From: Thiobacillus sp.
GTDB lineage: Bacteria > Pseudomonadota > Gammaproteobacteria > Burkholderiales > Thiobacillaceae
Direction: 5' to 3'
Assembly (NCBI GenBank): GCA_024709425.1
Contig: JANJWS010000012.1
Span: 1 to 64,000 of the forward strand
Length of the DNA stretch: 64,000 nucleotides
Position 1 is the first letter of the stretch, and the number at the start of each line of letters is the position of its first letter. This document shows positions 36,506-46,000 of this stretch, in pieces. The notes under the pieces were generated by a model. It saw only the letters and a program-made list of their open reading frames with translations, was not told the origin of the DNA and ran no database searches. A program made the position numbers and the translations under genes.

Positions 36506-37429
36506 TTATGGGTTGAGCGCAGCCGCGAGGCTGGCTTCGTCGACCAGCGCCACCGCAGGCAGGCTGTCGTCGATGCGCTTGTTGAGGCCCGCCAACACCT
36601 TGCCGGGCCCGCATTCGATGACGCGTTCGATGCCGGCCGCCTTCAGTGCCTGCACGGTCTCGACCCAGCGCACCGGGGTGTGCAGTTGTTTCGCCAGCGC
36701 GTCGCGGATGGCGTCCGGCGCCGCATGGCTCTGCACGTCGGTGTTGTGCAGCACGCGCATCGTCGGCACCTTGATCTCGACGCCCTGCAGGTGCGCACGC
36801 AGTTCTTCCGCCGCGGGCCGCATCAACGACGAGTGCGAGGGCACGGACACCGGGAGCGGCAGGGCACGCTTGGCGCCCCGTTCCTTCGCCAGTGCCATGG
36901 CGCGCTCGACCGCCGCCTTGTTACCGGCAATCACCACCTGCCCGGGGGAATTGAGGTTGACCGCCTCGACAACTTCCCCGGCTGCCGCGTCGGCGCACAC
37001 CGCACGGACGGCGGCGTCGTCCAGGCCGAGGATTGCCGCCATCGCGCCGACGCCTTCGGGTACCGCTGCCTGCATCGCCTCGGCGCGGAAACGCACCAGC
37101 CGGATGGCATCGGTGAAATCCAACGCGCCCGCTGCAACCAGCGCCGCATATTCGCCGAGGCTGTGCCCGGCGAGCAGTTCCGGCTGCGGCCCGCCCGTCG
37201 CCTGCCACACACGCCAGATGGCGATGTCGGCTGCCAGCATGGCGGGTTGCGTGTTGACGGTCTGGTTGAGCGCATCGGCCGGACCTTCGCTCACCAGCGC
37301 CCACAGATCCTGCCCAAGCGCGTCGGACGCTTCGGAAAAGGTGAAGCGCACTTCAGGGCGATCGACCAATCCCTGCATCATGCCGACCGATTGCGAACCC
37401 TGCCCCGGGAAGATGAAAGCGAGCTTCAT
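36506..37429 (-). CDS. fabD: Malonyl-CoA:ACP transacylase
   Basis: A 307-residue acyltransferase: AFIFPGQGSQSVGMMQGLVD at the start, LLAGHSLGEYAALVAAGALD with the catalytic Ser, and VSVPSHSSLMRPAAEELRAH with the His. It loads malonate on ACP. It lies 12 bases after fabH. Confidence 0.97.
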   Translation of the reverse strand: MKLAFIFPGQGSQSVGMMQGLVDRPEVRFTFSEASDALGQDLWALVSEGPADALNQTVNTQPAMLAADIAIWRVWQATGGPQPELLAGHSLGEYAALVAAGALDFTDAIRLVRFRAEAMQAAVPEGVGAMAAILGLDDAAVRAVCADAAAGEVVEAVNLNSPGQVVIAGNKAAVERAMALAKERGAKRALPLPVSVPSHSSLMRPAAEELRAHLQGVEIKVPTMRVLHNTDVQSHAAPDAIRDALAKQLHTPVRWVETVQALKAAGIERVIECGPGKVLAGLNKRIDDSLPAVALVDEASLAAALNP

Positions 37430-37441
37430 GTTGTGCTGTTC

Positions 37442-38401
37442 CTAGTACTTGAGGAGCGCGGAGCCCCAGGTGAAGCCGCCACCAAAGGCTTCCATCAACA
37501 CCGTCTGCCCCCGGCGGATGCGCCCGTCGCGCACCGCAACGTCGAACGCCAGCGGCACGGAGGCGGCCGAGGTGTTGCCGTGGCCGGCCACCGTGGTCAC
37601 CACGTTGTCCATGCTCATGCCGAGCTTTTTCGCGGTGGCAGCGATGATGCGGATATTGGCCTGGTGCGGCACCAGCCAGTCGATGTCGGACTTCGAAAGG
37701 CCGTTGGCCTCCAGCGTCTCGTCGACGATGCGGTCGAGTGTGTTGACCGCCATCTTGAACACCGCATTGCCCTCCATGCGCATGTAGGCCGGCTCGTGCA
37801 GGCCGGTCGATGCGCCGGTTGTGGTGCGCAGCAGTTCCTTGTGGCGGCCGTCGGCGTGAATGTGGGTGGCGAGAATGCCGGGTTCGTCGGAGGCCCCCAG
37901 GACCACCGCGCCGGCGCCATCGCCCCACAGGATACAGTTGCCGCGGTCGTTCCAGTCGGTGATGCGCGACAGCGTCTCGGCGCCGATCACCAGCGCGCGC
38001 TTGGCCGCGCCGGTCTTGATGAACTGGTCGGCCACCGACAGCGCATAGACGAAACCGCTGCACACCGCCTGCAGGTCGAAGGCCGGGCGCCCGTTGGTCA
38101 TGCCGAGCTTGGATTGCACGATGCACGCGGTGCTGGGAAACACAAGATCGGGGGTGGTGGTGGCGACCAACAGCAGGTCGAGGTCGTCCGGGCCGATTCC
38201 GGCGGCATCCAGCGCCGCGCGCGCCGCCTGCGTGGCGAGATCGCTGGTAAGTTCTCCCTCCGCGGCGATGTGGCGTTCGCGGATGCCGGTACGGTCGACG
38301 ATCCACTGGTCGGTCGTGTCGACGAGTCGTTCGAGATCCGCGTTGGTGAGGATGCGCCCCGGCAGATAGCTGCCGGTGCCCAGAATGCGGGAATAGGTCA
38401 A
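37442..38401 (-). CDS. fabH: 3-oxoacyl-ACP synthase III
   Basis: A 319-residue initiating condensing enzyme: [40 protein letters not shown] with the catalytic Cys, [20 protein letters not shown] with His, and [15 protein letters not shown] with Asn. Start codon is TTG at 38401 overlapping the plsX stop as TTGA. Confidence 0.97.
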   Translation of the reverse strand: MTYSRILGTGSYLPGRILTNADLERLVDTTDQWIVDRTGIRERHIAAEGELTSDLATQAARAALDAAGIGPDDLDLLLVATTTPDLVFPSTACIVQSKLGMTNGRPAFDLQAVCSGFVYALSVADQFIKTGAAKRALVIGAETLSRITDWNDRGNCILWGDGAGAVVLGASDEPGILATHIHADGRHKELLRTTTGASTGLHEPAYMRMEGNAVFKMAVNTLDRIVDETLEANGLSKSDIDWLVPHQANIRIIAATAKKLGMSMDNVVTTVAGHGNTSAASVPLAFDVAVRDGRIRRGQTVLMEAFGGGFTWGSALLKY

Positions 38402-39417
38402 GCGGCCACCCGTTGGATGAGTTGGATCTGGTCGGTGATGCGTTTGAGCACGTTGTTGCGGACTTCCTCACAGGCGGTTTCGATCGCATGTTCGAAGGCG
38501 AAGCGGTCGGCCGAGCCGTGGCTCTTCACCACCACGCCCTTGAGGCCAAGCAGCGTGGCACCGTTGTACCGGCGCGGATCCATGCGCCGCTTGAACGCAT
38601 TCAGCACGGGCAACGCAGCAAGGCCGGCGATGCGGGTCAGCCAGTTGCGCTTGAATTCGGCGCGCAGAACGGTCGAGATCATCTTGGCGAGCCCTTCGGA
38701 GGCCTTCAGGGTGACATTGCCGACGAAGCCGTCGCACACCACCACGTCGGTGGTGCCCTTGAAGATGTCGTCGCCCTCGACGTTGCCGCGGAAATTCAAG
38801 TGGCTTTCACGCAGCAGTTCCGCCGTCTGCTTCACCATTTCGTTGCCCTTGATGTCTTCTTCACCGATGTTCAGCAGCCCCACGCTGGGGTTCTGCTTGT
38901 GCTCGACCGCCGACACCAGCATCGCGCCCATGATGCCGAACTGCAGCAGGTGCTCGGCGGTGCAGTCAACGTTCGCGCCCATGTCCAGCACCAGCACATG
39001 CCCGCTAACGGTCGGCAGCACAGCGGCGATGGCCGGACGGTCGATGCCGGGCAGGGTCTTCAACACGAAACGCGCAGTCGCCATCAGCGCACCGGTGTTG
39101 CCGGCCGACACGCAGGCATCGGCCTCGCCCGACTTGACGAGATCGATGGCGATGCGCATCGAGGAATCCTTCTTGCCGCGCAGCGCCTGCGCAGGTGGCT
39201 CGTCCATCGCCACGACCTGGCTGGCGTGGCGCACGATGAGGCGCGGCCCCGGCTTGGCATGCCGCGCCTTCAATTCAGCCGCGACGATATCCTGCGGCCC
39301 CACCAGGATGACGTTGAGGTCGGGATTGCGCGCCAGGCAGCGGATCGCTGCCGGGACCGTGACGTGGGGACCGTGGTCGCCCCCCATGACATCAATGGCG
39401 ACCGTTATGTTTTTCAT
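38398..39417 (-). CDS. plsX: Phosphate acyltransferase PlsX
   Basis: A 339-residue protein: [20 protein letters not shown] is the family start, [20 protein letters not shown] and [20 protein letters not shown] follow. It converts acyl-ACP to acyl-phosphate for phospholipid synthesis. The ATG at 39417 fits the family; it is 54 bp after rpmF, the usual rpmF-plsX order. Confidence 0.97.
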   Translation of the reverse strand: MKNITVAIDVMGGDHGPHVTVPAAIRCLARNPDLNVILVGPQDIVAAELKARHAKPGPRLIVRHASQVVAMDEPPAQALRGKKDSSMRIAIDLVKSGEADACVSAGNTGALMATARFVLKTLPGIDRPAIAAVLPTVSGHVLVLDMGANVDCTAEHLLQFGIMGAMLVSAVEHKQNPSVGLLNIGEEDIKGNEMVKQTAELLRESHLNFRGNVEGDDIFKGTTDVVVCDGFVGNVTLKASEGLAKMISTVLRAEFKRNWLTRIAGLAALPVLNAFKRRMDPRRYNGATLLGLKGVVVKSHGSADRFAFEHAIETACEEVRNNVLKRITDQIQLIQRVAA

Positions 39418-39471
39418 GCAACCGGGAAGGTGGCCGGACAAGGGGCGCCGGTTCCCCGGCGCCTGAGAGAA

Positions 39472-39651
39472 TTATTCGCCCTTGGCCTTGACGACCTTGC
39501 GCCCGCGGTAAAAACCGCTCGGGCTGATGTGGTGACGCAGATGCGTCTCACCGGTAGTCGGCTCGACCGCCAGCGGCGGATTGGTCAGGAAGTCGTGCGC
39601 GCGGTGCATGCCACGCTTGGACGGGGACTTCTTGTTCTGTTGGACTGCCAT
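39472..39651 (-). CDS. rpmF: Ribosomal protein L32
   Basis: A 59-residue protein starting [20 protein letters not shown] and ending [11 protein letters not shown], the L32 pattern. It lacks the CxxC pairs, as expected for the zinc-free form. A TAGGAG ribosome site precedes it. It sits between yceD and plsX, as in most proteobacteria. Confidence 0.97.
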   Translation of the reverse strand: MAVQQNKKSPSKRGMHRAHDFLTNPPLAVEPTTGETHLRHHISPSGFYRGRKVVKAKGE

Positions 39652-39679
39652 TTCGTGCTCCTAAAAAAATCGTGTGCCC

Positions 39680-40099
39680 TCAGGTGGGGCATTCACCTTC
39701 TGCGTGCATCGCTGCCATCGGCAGACTCAACAACACTTCGTCTTCAACCAGTGCGACCAGGTCCAGCTTCGCCGGCGCGAGGATCGTCTCGCAGTCCGGT
39801 TCGGCATCCAGTCGTTCGAGTTCGGTCTCGTCCCGCGCCAGTTGCAGCATGCGGTGGATACCCACCGTGAACGGCAGCTCGCCCAGGCAACGCTGACACG
39901 TCAGCGTCACGTCGCCGCGAATCTCGATCCCGAACGACAGCGCGCCGGAAGCATCCGCCACGCCGATGACTCGACAGAACAGCTCGCCTTGCGTAAATTC
40001 ATGGGCCAGCCGCGGAAAAGCCGCCACGTCGTCGCGAACTTCCCACGACTGCCCGCCTTTGCAGAAGCGCCGCGGATCGATTTCGACAGCTTGCATCAT
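39680..40099 (-). CDS. yceD: YceD/DUF177 family protein
   Basis: A 139-residue protein with VTLTCQRCLGELPFTVGIHR, the DUF177 Cys pair, and the acidic C-terminal LDLVALVEDEVLLSLPMA. In E. coli the homologue is linked to 23S rRNA synthesis or ribosome assembly, and it is co-transcribed with rpmF. The start may be 40099 or the adjacent 40096. Confidence 0.9.
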   Translation of the reverse strand: MMQAVEIDPRRFCKGGQSWEVRDDVAAFPRLAHEFTQGELFCRVIGVADASGALSFGIEIRGDVTLTCQRCLGELPFTVGIHRMLQLARDETELERLDAEPDCETILAPAKLDLVALVEDEVLLSLPMAAMHAEGECPT

Positions 40100-40214
40100 G
40101 GCCGCTCGACAAGGGTGGCCGGGATACCCCCCAGGCCGCGATACGCCGCACCCGAATAAACAATAGCCCGCAATAATATGATTTGCCGCAATTTTTGTCA
40201 AAGAAACGCAGCCC

Positions 40215-41633
40215 ATGATTAGGAAGATCCTGGTCGCCAACCGCGGCGAGATCGCCGTCCGCATCGTGCGCGCCTGCGCCGAGCTCGGCATCAAGTCGGT
40301 GGCCATCTACACCGACGCCGACCGCCACGCGCTGCACGTGAAGAAGGCTGACGAGGCCTATCACATCGGCAAGGACCCGATTCTGGGCTATCTGAATGCC
40401 CATACGCTGGTGAACCTCGCCGCCGCCTCGGGCTGCGACGCGCTGCATCCGGGCTACGGCTTTCTCTCCGAGAACCCCGATCTAGCCGCCATCTGCGCGC
40501 GCCGCGGCATCCGCTTCATCGGCCCCTCGCCCGAGGTCATCCGCCGCATGGGCGACAAGATCCAGGCGCGCAACGCGATGATCGCCGCCGGCATCCCGGT
40601 GGTGCCTGGCTCCGACCACAATCTGGAAAGCGTCGAGGAAGCGCGCACGCTCGCCAACAAGATCGGCTATCCCGTGATGCTGAAGGCGACCAATGGCGGC
40701 GGCGGCCGCGGCATCCGGCGCTGCGACAGCGAGGAAGAACTGCTCAGGAACTACGAGCGCGTGGTGTCGGAAGCCAGCAAGGCTTTCGGCAAGCCGGAGG
40801 TGTTCGTCGAGAAGTGCGTGGTCAATCCCAAGCATATCGAGGTGCAGATTCTCGGCGACACCCAGGGCAACATCGTCCACCTGTTCGAGCGCGACTGTTC
40901 GATCCAGCGGCGCAACCAGAAACTCATCGAGATCGCGCCCAGCCCACAGCTCACCGAATCACAGCGCCAGTACATCGGCAAGCTGGCGGTGCGCGCGGCG
41001 AAGGCGGTGGGCTACGTCAACGCCGGCACGGTGGAATTTCTGCTCGACCAGGACAACCAGTTCTATTTCATGGAAATGAACACGCGGCTACAGGTCGAGC
41101 ACCCCATCACCGAGACCATCACCGGCGTCGATATCGTGCAGGAGCAGATTCGCATCGCCGACGGCCAGCCGCTGCAATACCGGCAGGAAGACATCCGGCA
41201 CCGCGGCTTTGCCATCGAATTCCGAGTGAATGCCGAAGACCCCAAGAACGAGTTCCTGCCGAGCCTGGGCCGCATCACACGCTACTACGCGCCGGGCGGC
41301 CCAGGTGTGCGCGTGGATGCAGCAATCTACACGGACTACGTCATCCCGCCCTACTTCGATTCGATGTGCGCCAAGCTCACGGTGTGGAATCTGACCTGGC
41401 AATCGGCGGTCGAGCGCGGGCGCCGCGCACTGTCCGACATGCTGGTGTACGGGGTGAAAACGACCATCCCGTATTACCAGCAGATTCTGCAGCATCCGGA
41501 GTTTCGCAGTGGCCAGTTCAACACGGGCTTCGTGGAAGCTCACCCGGAACTCACCCAATACACCGAGAAGAAGCCGCCGGAAGTGATGGCGGCCGCTATC
41601 GCCGCGGCCATCGCCGCTCATCAAGGACTTTAG
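40215..41633 (+). CDS. pycA: Pyruvate carboxylase subunit A (biotin carboxylase)
   Basis: A 472-residue biotin carboxylase: ILVANRGEIAVRIVRACAEL, VMLKATNGGGGRGIRRCDSE (ATP-grasp loop), FMEMNTRLQVEHPITETITG. It carboxylates the biotin on the partner subunit. Pairing with the next gene, which has a pyruvate-type carboxyltransferase, indicates two-subunit pyruvate carboxylase rather than acetyl-CoA carboxylase. Confidence 0.92.
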   Translation: MIRKILVANRGEIAVRIVRACAELGIKSVAIYTDADRHALHVKKADEAYHIGKDPILGYLNAHTLVNLAAASGCDALHPGYGFLSENPDLAAICARRGIRFIGPSPEVIRRMGDKIQARNAMIAAGIPVVPGSDHNLESVEEARTLANKIGYPVMLKATNGGGGRGIRRCDSEEELLRNYERVVSEASKAFGKPEVFVEKCVVNPKHIEVQILGDTQGNIVHLFERDCSIQRRNQKLIEIAPSPQLTESQRQYIGKLAVRAAKAVGYVNAGTVEFLLDQDNQFYFMEMNTRLQVEHPITETITGVDIVQEQIRIADGQPLQYRQEDIRHRGFAIEFRVNAEDPKNEFLPSLGRITRYYAPGGPGVRVDAAIYTDYVIPPYFDSMCAKLTVWNLTWQSAVERGRRALSDMLVYGVKTTIPYYQQILQHPEFRSGQFNTGFVEAHPELTQYTEKKPPEVMAAAIAAAIAAHQGL

Positions 41634-41635
41634 AG

Positions 41636-43480
41636 ATGCCCAAGGTTCACGTCACCGATCTCGTGCTGCGCGACGGCCACCAGTCGCTCATCGCCACCCG
41701 CATGCGCACGGAAGACATGCTGCCGATCTGCGGCAAGCTCGATGCCGTAGGTTTCTGGTCGCTGGAAGCCTGGGGCGGTGCCACCTTCGACGCCTGTGTG
41801 CGCTTCCTGCGCGAAGACCCGTGGGAGCGTCTGCGCCACCTGAGGAAAGCCCTACCCAACACCCGCATCCAGATGCTGCTGCGCGGGCAGAATCTTTTGG
41901 GCTACCGCAACTATTCCGACGACGTGGTGCGGGCCTTCGTCAAGAAGTCCGCCGACAACGGCGTCGACGTGTTCCGCGTGTTCGACGCAATGAACGACCT
42001 GCGCAACCTGCGGGTCTCGATCGAGGCGGTGAAGGCCGCCGGCAAGCACGCCGAAGGCGCGCTCTGCTACACGACGAGCCCGGTGCACAACATTCCCCAC
42101 TTCGTCGAACTGGCGAAGGGCATGGCGGAGATGGGCTGCGACACGATCGCGATCAAGGACATGGCGGGACTCCTGACACCCTACACGGCCTACGATCTGG
42201 TGTGCGCGATCCGCGAGGCGACGCACCTGCCGATCCACACCCACAGCCACGCCACCTCGGGTCTCGCGCACATGACCCACATGAAGGCGGTTGAAGCCGG
42301 CGCGACCATCATCGACACCTGTGTCGGTGCCTTCGCCGAGGGTGCGAGCCACCCCACGACGCAGAGCCTGGTCGCCGCGCTCGCCGGCACCGCCTACGAC
42401 ACCGGGCTGTCGCTGCCGCTGATCGAGGAAATCTCGGCCTACTTCAAGGACGTGCGCAGGAAATACTGGCAGTTCGAGTCCGAGTTCACGGGCACCGACA
42501 CCCGCGTGCTGATCAACCAGGTGCCGGGCGGCATGATCTCCAACCTCGCCAACCAGTTGAAGGAGCAGGGCGCGCTCGACAGGATGGATGCCGTGCTGGA
42601 GGAAATTCCGCGCGTGCGCGAGGACCTCGGCTACCCGCCGCTGGTCACGCCAACGTCACAGATCGTCGGCACCCAGGCTGCGCTCAACGTGCTTACCGGC
42701 GCGCGCTACAAGTCAGTCACCAACGAGGTGAAGCTCTATCTGCAAGGCCGCTACGGCCGCGCGCCGGGACACGTCAACGAAGAAGTGCGCAAGCTCGCAG
42801 TCGGCGATCTCGAAGTCACCACCTGCCGTCCTGCGGATCTCCTCGCAGACGAACTCGACAAGCTGCGCAACGAGATTGAAAGCCACGCAAAGGCCGACGA
42901 GGACGTGCTGACCTACGCGATGTTTCCCGATCTCGCCAAGACCTGGCTGCAGGAGCGCGCCGCCGGCAGTCTCAAGCCAGAACCGCTGCTGCCGAAGCCG
43001 TCGGCGCAACAGGAAACGGCGCAGCGCTACGCCGCCGACGAATTCCACATCACCCTGCACGGCGAGACCTACCACATCAAGCTGTCCGGAAGCGGCCGCT
43101 CGGAATCGGGGCAGCACCCCTACTTCGTCTCGGTCGACGGTGTTTCGGAAGAAGTGCTGGTCGAGCCACTCAACGAAGTCGCCGTTGCGGCCGGCGGTGG
43201 CAGCGCGCCGCGCAAGGCCGCCACAGCCGCCGCCCCTGGCCAGAAACCGCGCCCCACGCACCCCGGCCACGTCACCGCGGCGATGCCCGGCACCGTCGTC
43301 GACGTGCTGGTGAGCATCGGGCAGAAGGTCAGGGCTGGCGACGGCATCCTGGTCATCGAGGCAATGAAGATGGAGAACGAAGTGCAGGCGCCGATCGCCG
43401 GCGTCGTCATCAGCATCTTCGCCAGGAAGGGCGACGCGGTGACGCCCGACATGGCGCTCGTGGAGATTCAACCGGAATGA
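41636..43480 (+). CDS. pycB: Pyruvate carboxylase subunit B (carboxyltransferase with biotin domain)
   Basis: A 614-residue protein. The HMGL-like barrel starts [20 protein letters not shown] and includes [17 protein letters not shown] and the metal site [17 protein letters not shown]. The C-terminal biotinyl domain has [12 protein letters not shown], Lys578 being the biotin site. It transfers CO2 from biotin to pyruvate, giving oxaloacetate. There are no sodium-pump partner genes, which argues against oxaloacetate decarboxylase. It begins two bases after pycA. Confidence 0.92.
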   Translation: MPKVHVTDLVLRDGHQSLIATRMRTEDMLPICGKLDAVGFWSLEAWGGATFDACVRFLREDPWERLRHLRKALPNTRIQMLLRGQNLLGYRNYSDDVVRAFVKKSADNGVDVFRVFDAMNDLRNLRVSIEAVKAAGKHAEGALCYTTSPVHNIPHFVELAKGMAEMGCDTIAIKDMAGLLTPYTAYDLVCAIREATHLPIHTHSHATSGLAHMTHMKAVEAGATIIDTCVGAFAEGASHPTTQSLVAALAGTAYDTGLSLPLIEEISAYFKDVRRKYWQFESEFTGTDTRVLINQVPGGMISNLANQLKEQGALDRMDAVLEEIPRVREDLGYPPLVTPTSQIVGTQAALNVLTGARYKSVTNEVKLYLQGRYGRAPGHVNEEVRKLAVGDLEVTTCRPADLLADELDKLRNEIESHAKADEDVLTYAMFPDLAKTWLQERAAGSLKPEPLLPKPSAQQETAQRYAADEFHITLHGETYHIKLSGSGRSESGQHPYFVSVDGVSEEVLVEPLNEVAVAAGGGSAPRKAATAAAPGQKPRPTHPGHVTAAMPGTVVDVLVSIGQKVRAGDGILVIEAMKMENEVQAPIAGVVISIFARKGDAVTPDMALVEIQPE

Positions 43481-44097
43481 AGCCCGGCCGCGATCATGCC
43501 GGACACGCGAAGCTTGTCCTGGCCTCCACCTCGCGCTACCGGCGCGAACTGCTTGGTCGGCTGCATCTGCCTTTCGAGGTGTTGTCGCCCAATGTCGATG
43601 AAACGCCGCTGCCTGGCGAATCGCCCTCGGCGACCGCGCTGCGCCTGTCGGTGCTGAAGGCACAGGCGGCTGCCGCGACGCACCCCGACGCGCTCATCAT
43701 CGGCTCGGATCAGGTGCTGATGCTGGGGGAAGCGCAACTCGGCAAGCCCGGCAATTACGAAAACGCCTTCGCCCAGCTGAGGGCCATGCAGGGGCGCGAA
43801 ATGGTGTTCCACACCGCATTGACGCTCCTCAACAGCCGGACCGGCCACGCGCAGACGCGCGACGTGCCGACCGTGGTGCACATCCGCCCGCTCACCGACG
43901 CACAGATCGAGGCCTACCTCAGGAAGGAACAGCCCTACGACTGCGCCGGTTCGGCGAAGAGCGAGTCGCTCGGCATCGCGCTCATGGAACGCATGGAGAG
44001 CCCCGACCCCACCGCGCTCATCGGCCTGCCGCTGATGACGCTCACCGCGATGCTGATGGACGAAGGCGTCGACGTGCTCACCTGGCGCCCGGCCTGA
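43477..44097 (+). CDS. Maf-like protein, YceF type (7-methyl-GTP pyrophosphatase)
   Basis: A 206-residue Maf protein: [60 protein letters not shown], and [20 protein letters not shown]. The last block follows YceF, which removes 7-methyl-GTP from the nucleotide pool. It overlaps pycB as ATGA. Confidence 0.93.
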   Translation: MKPGRDHAGHAKLVLASTSRYRRELLGRLHLPFEVLSPNVDETPLPGESPSATALRLSVLKAQAAAATHPDALIIGSDQVLMLGEAQLGKPGNYENAFAQLRAMQGREMVFHTALTLLNSRTGHAQTRDVPTVVHIRPLTDAQIEAYLRKEQPYDCAGSAKSESLGIALMERMESPDPTALIGLPLMTLTAMLMDEGVDVLTWRPA

Positions 44098-44101
44098 GTC
44101 C

Positions 44102-44806
44102 GTGACGGGAACGCTCTACCTGATCCCGGTGCCGCTGGGGCCGGTCAGCCCCGATGCATGCCTGCCGCCCGACACGCTGGCCGTCGCGCGCCGCCTCGGC
44201 CATTTTGTCGTCGAACGTGCGAAGACCGCGCGCGCCCATCTCAAAGCCATGGGTCACCCGCAGCCGCTGCAGGCGCTGCACATCGAGGAACTCAACGAAC
44301 ACACCCTGGCCGCGGCGGTTCCCGCGCTGCTCGCGCCACTGAAAGCCGGCCACGACCTCGGCCTGCTGTCGGAGGCCGGCTGCCCAGCGGTGGCCGACCC
44401 CGGCGCCGCACTCGTACTGGCCGCACACCGCGAAGCCATCCCGGTCGTGCCGCTCATCGGCCCCTCCTCGATCCTGCTAGCACTGATGGCCTCGGGCCTC
44501 GGTGGCCAGCACTTCGCCTTCCACGGCTACCTACCCGCCAAGGAACCCGAACGGAGCAAAAAAATCCGCGAGATCGAAAAGACCGCGCGCCGCGAACGCG
44601 CCACGCAACTTTTCATCGAAACGCCCTACCGCAGCGCCGCCCTGCTCGACGCGCTGGCCGCGACCCTGTCGCCCGACACGCTGGTCAGCGTCGGCGCCGA
44701 CCTCAGCCTGCCCAGCCAGTTGATCCATACGCGCAGCGCGAAGAACTGGCGCGGACAAGCGGACACGGTGAAAGACCGGCTGGTGGTGTTCGGCATCGGC
44801 GCGTAG
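44102..44806 (+). CDS. RsmI-like SAM-dependent methyltransferase
   Basis: A 234-residue tetrapyrrole-methylase-fold protein: LYLIPVPLGPVSPDACLPPD, GLLSEAGCPAVADPGAALVL and IGPSSILLALMASGLGGQHF. It resembles RsmI (16S rRNA 2'-O-methyltransferase) but is shorter, so I keep the name generic. GTG start. The last 41 bp of coding sequence before its final codons are repeated at 45876-45916. Confidence 0.85.
   Translation: MTGTLYLIPVPLGPVSPDACLPPDTLAVARRLGHFVVERAKTARAHLKAMGHPQPLQALHIEELNEHTLAAAVPALLAPLKAGHDLGLLSEAGCPAVADPGAALVLAAHREAIPVVPLIGPSSILLALMASGLGGQHFAFHGYLPAKEPERSKKIREIEKTARRERATQLFIETPYRSAALLDALAATLSPDTLVSVGADLSLPSQLIHTRSAKNWRGQADTVKDRLVVFGIGA
44760..44800 (+). repeat. 41-bp direct repeat, copy 1 (3' end of methyltransferase gene)
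   Basis: Matches 45876-45916 at 39 of 41 positions; together the two copies flank hicAB and the inverted-repeat element. Confidence 0.85.
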
Positions 44807-44928
44807 GACACGCCTGCTAAGAACGCTACGAATCCCGGGATTCCCGAAACCCACCACCGATCCCCGCCCGCAGGCAACTGCGCGCGTCGCGCATTGAACG
44901 ACGGTCCCACTATTGATACCATTGCATC

Positions 44929-45186
44929 ATGGCTGATTCCCGAAAAATGCTCGAGCAGATGCGGCGCGAGCCGGCGAACATCCGATTCGCCGATCTCAAG
45001 AAAGTATGTGAAGCGTATTTTGGGAAAGCACGCCAGACCGGAACCAGCCATGCAATCTTCAAGACGCCCTGGATCGGCGATCCCCGGATCAATATCCAGG
45101 ACGACAAAGGCAAGGCCAAGGCGTATCAGGTTCGGCAGGTTATTTTGGCAATCGACAAACTGGAGGGCATGCGCAATGAGCGTTGA
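44929..45186 (+). CDS. hicA: HicA-type mRNA interferase toxin
   Basis: An 85-residue protein with RFADLKKVCEAYFGKARQTG, then TSHAIFKTPW, in which His is the HicA catalytic residue, and KAYQVRQVILAIDKLEGM. HicA toxins are double-stranded-RNA-binding-like RNases. It overlaps hicB by 11 bases. The pair lies between direct repeats and looks acquired. Confidence 0.87.
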   Translation: MADSRKMLEQMRREPANIRFADLKKVCEAYFGKARQTGTSHAIFKTPWIGDPRINIQDDKGKAKAYQVRQVILAIDKLEGMRNER

Positions 45187-45499
45187 CCACTATACATTCC
45201 GCGTCACCTGGTCGCCCGAGGACGGGGAGCATGTCGGCCTGTGCGCCGAATTCCCCTCCCTGTCATGGCTGGCCGGCACTCCCGAGTCTGCGTTAAAGGG
45301 CATTCGGCGGCTTGTAGCCGAGGCGGTCGCCGACATGCAGGCCTCCGGCGAGACGGTTCCGGTGCCATTCGCCGAAAAACGCTACAGTGGGGAATTCCGG
45401 GTGCGCATTCCGCCCGAAGTGCATCGTGCCCTGGCCATTCAGGCCGCCGAACAAGGCGTAAGTCTGAATCGCCTCGCTAGCGCGAAGCTCGCTGCCTGA
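45176..45499 (+). CDS. hicB: HicB-type antitoxin
   Basis: A 107-residue antitoxin: FRVTWSPEDGEHVGLCAEFP then LSWLAGTPESALKGIRRLVA is the degenerate RNase H-like HicB core, and RVRIPPEVHRALAIQAAEQG with VSLNRLASAKL is a ribbon-helix-helix DNA-binding end. It would neutralise HicA and repress the operon. The inverted-repeat element begins six bases after the stop. Confidence 0.88.
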   Translation: MSVDHYTFRVTWSPEDGEHVGLCAEFPSLSWLAGTPESALKGIRRLVAEAVADMQASGETVPVPFAEKRYSGEFRVRIPPEVHRALAIQAAEQGVSLNRLASAKLAA

Positions 45500-45504
45500 T
45501 TAGC

Positions 45505-45793
45505 TTGAACCCAAAAACCGCAGTTGACCGCCCTCTACCCTCGCGAACGCCGCATGACCACTGAATCTTCTGCCTTCGCTCACCTTCACCTGTTGGGTGA
45601 GACCGCTACACCCCCGCTGGTGCGCCTGCCTTTGCACCCGCAAGGGGCAGGCGGGATTCGTAAAGCCGCTAAAGCGGCAACGACTCCGCTCTCGCGCCTC
45701 CTTGCAGGCCCCGGCCTGCGGCGTCGTTGCTTCACGGCAGCCACGCGATCAGACGCACCATCGGGCGCGTCCAACTGCGGTTTCTAGGTTGAA
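45505..45793 (+). mobile_element. MITE-like inverted-repeat element, copy 2
   Basis: 289 bp bounded by 22-bp inverted repeats (45505-45526 and 45772-45793; 19 of 22 agree, inner 12 perfect: AAACCGCAGTTG / CAACTGCGGTTT). The interior matches the element at 1422-1723 in opposite orientation. No target duplication is obvious. It includes the palindrome GCCGCTAAAGCGGC. Confidence 0.8.
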
Positions 45794-45825
45794 ACATCGC
45801 GAAGCGATTCCGTGTCCCTCTCTCC
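45790..45825 (+). repeat. Dispersed intergenic repeat, copy 2
   Basis: Matches 7229-7265 (minus strand). It abuts the end of the inverted-repeat element. Confidence 0.65.
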
Positions 45826-45875
45826 CGCTTGCGGGCTTAGTCGATCGCTTCATCAGAGGGATGGGGAGACGGAAA

Positions 45876-45916
45876 CGGACGCGATGAAAGACCGGCTGGT
45901 GGTGTTCGGCATCGGC
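45876..45916 (+). repeat. 41-bp direct repeat, copy 2
   Basis: Repeats the 3' end of the methyltransferase gene, with substitutions at positions 6 and 9. It still reads KDRLVVFGIGI before a TGA. No upstream part of the gene is present. Confidence 0.85.
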
Positions 45917-45964
45917 ATCTGAGCCGGGCACAGGCAATTCCGCCGTTACCCGGCTCGCCGCCAC

Positions 45965-45997
45965 GTAGCCCGGATGAAGCCAAGCGCAATCCGGGGC
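45965..45997. repeat. REP-like palindrome
   Basis: GTAGCCCGGATGAAGC on one side and CAATCCGGGG on the other form a stem of CCCGGAT/ATCCGGG. Similar palindromes are common between genes in proteobacteria. It lies just after the mipA stop. Confidence 0.7.
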
Positions 45998-46000
45998 ATC

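Noticed and set aside
36380-39466. A 1028-codon plus-strand frame opposite the fab genes
   Set aside because: Antisense shadow of fabG, fabD, fabH and plsX; no start signal or recognisable fold.
40215-43480. Oxaloacetate decarboxylase sodium pump
   Set aside because: No membrane beta or gamma subunit genes nearby; the biotin carboxylase partner fits pyruvate carboxylase.
45880-45922. A second methyltransferase gene
   Set aside because: Only 41 bp of similarity to the 3' end; nothing upstream matches.
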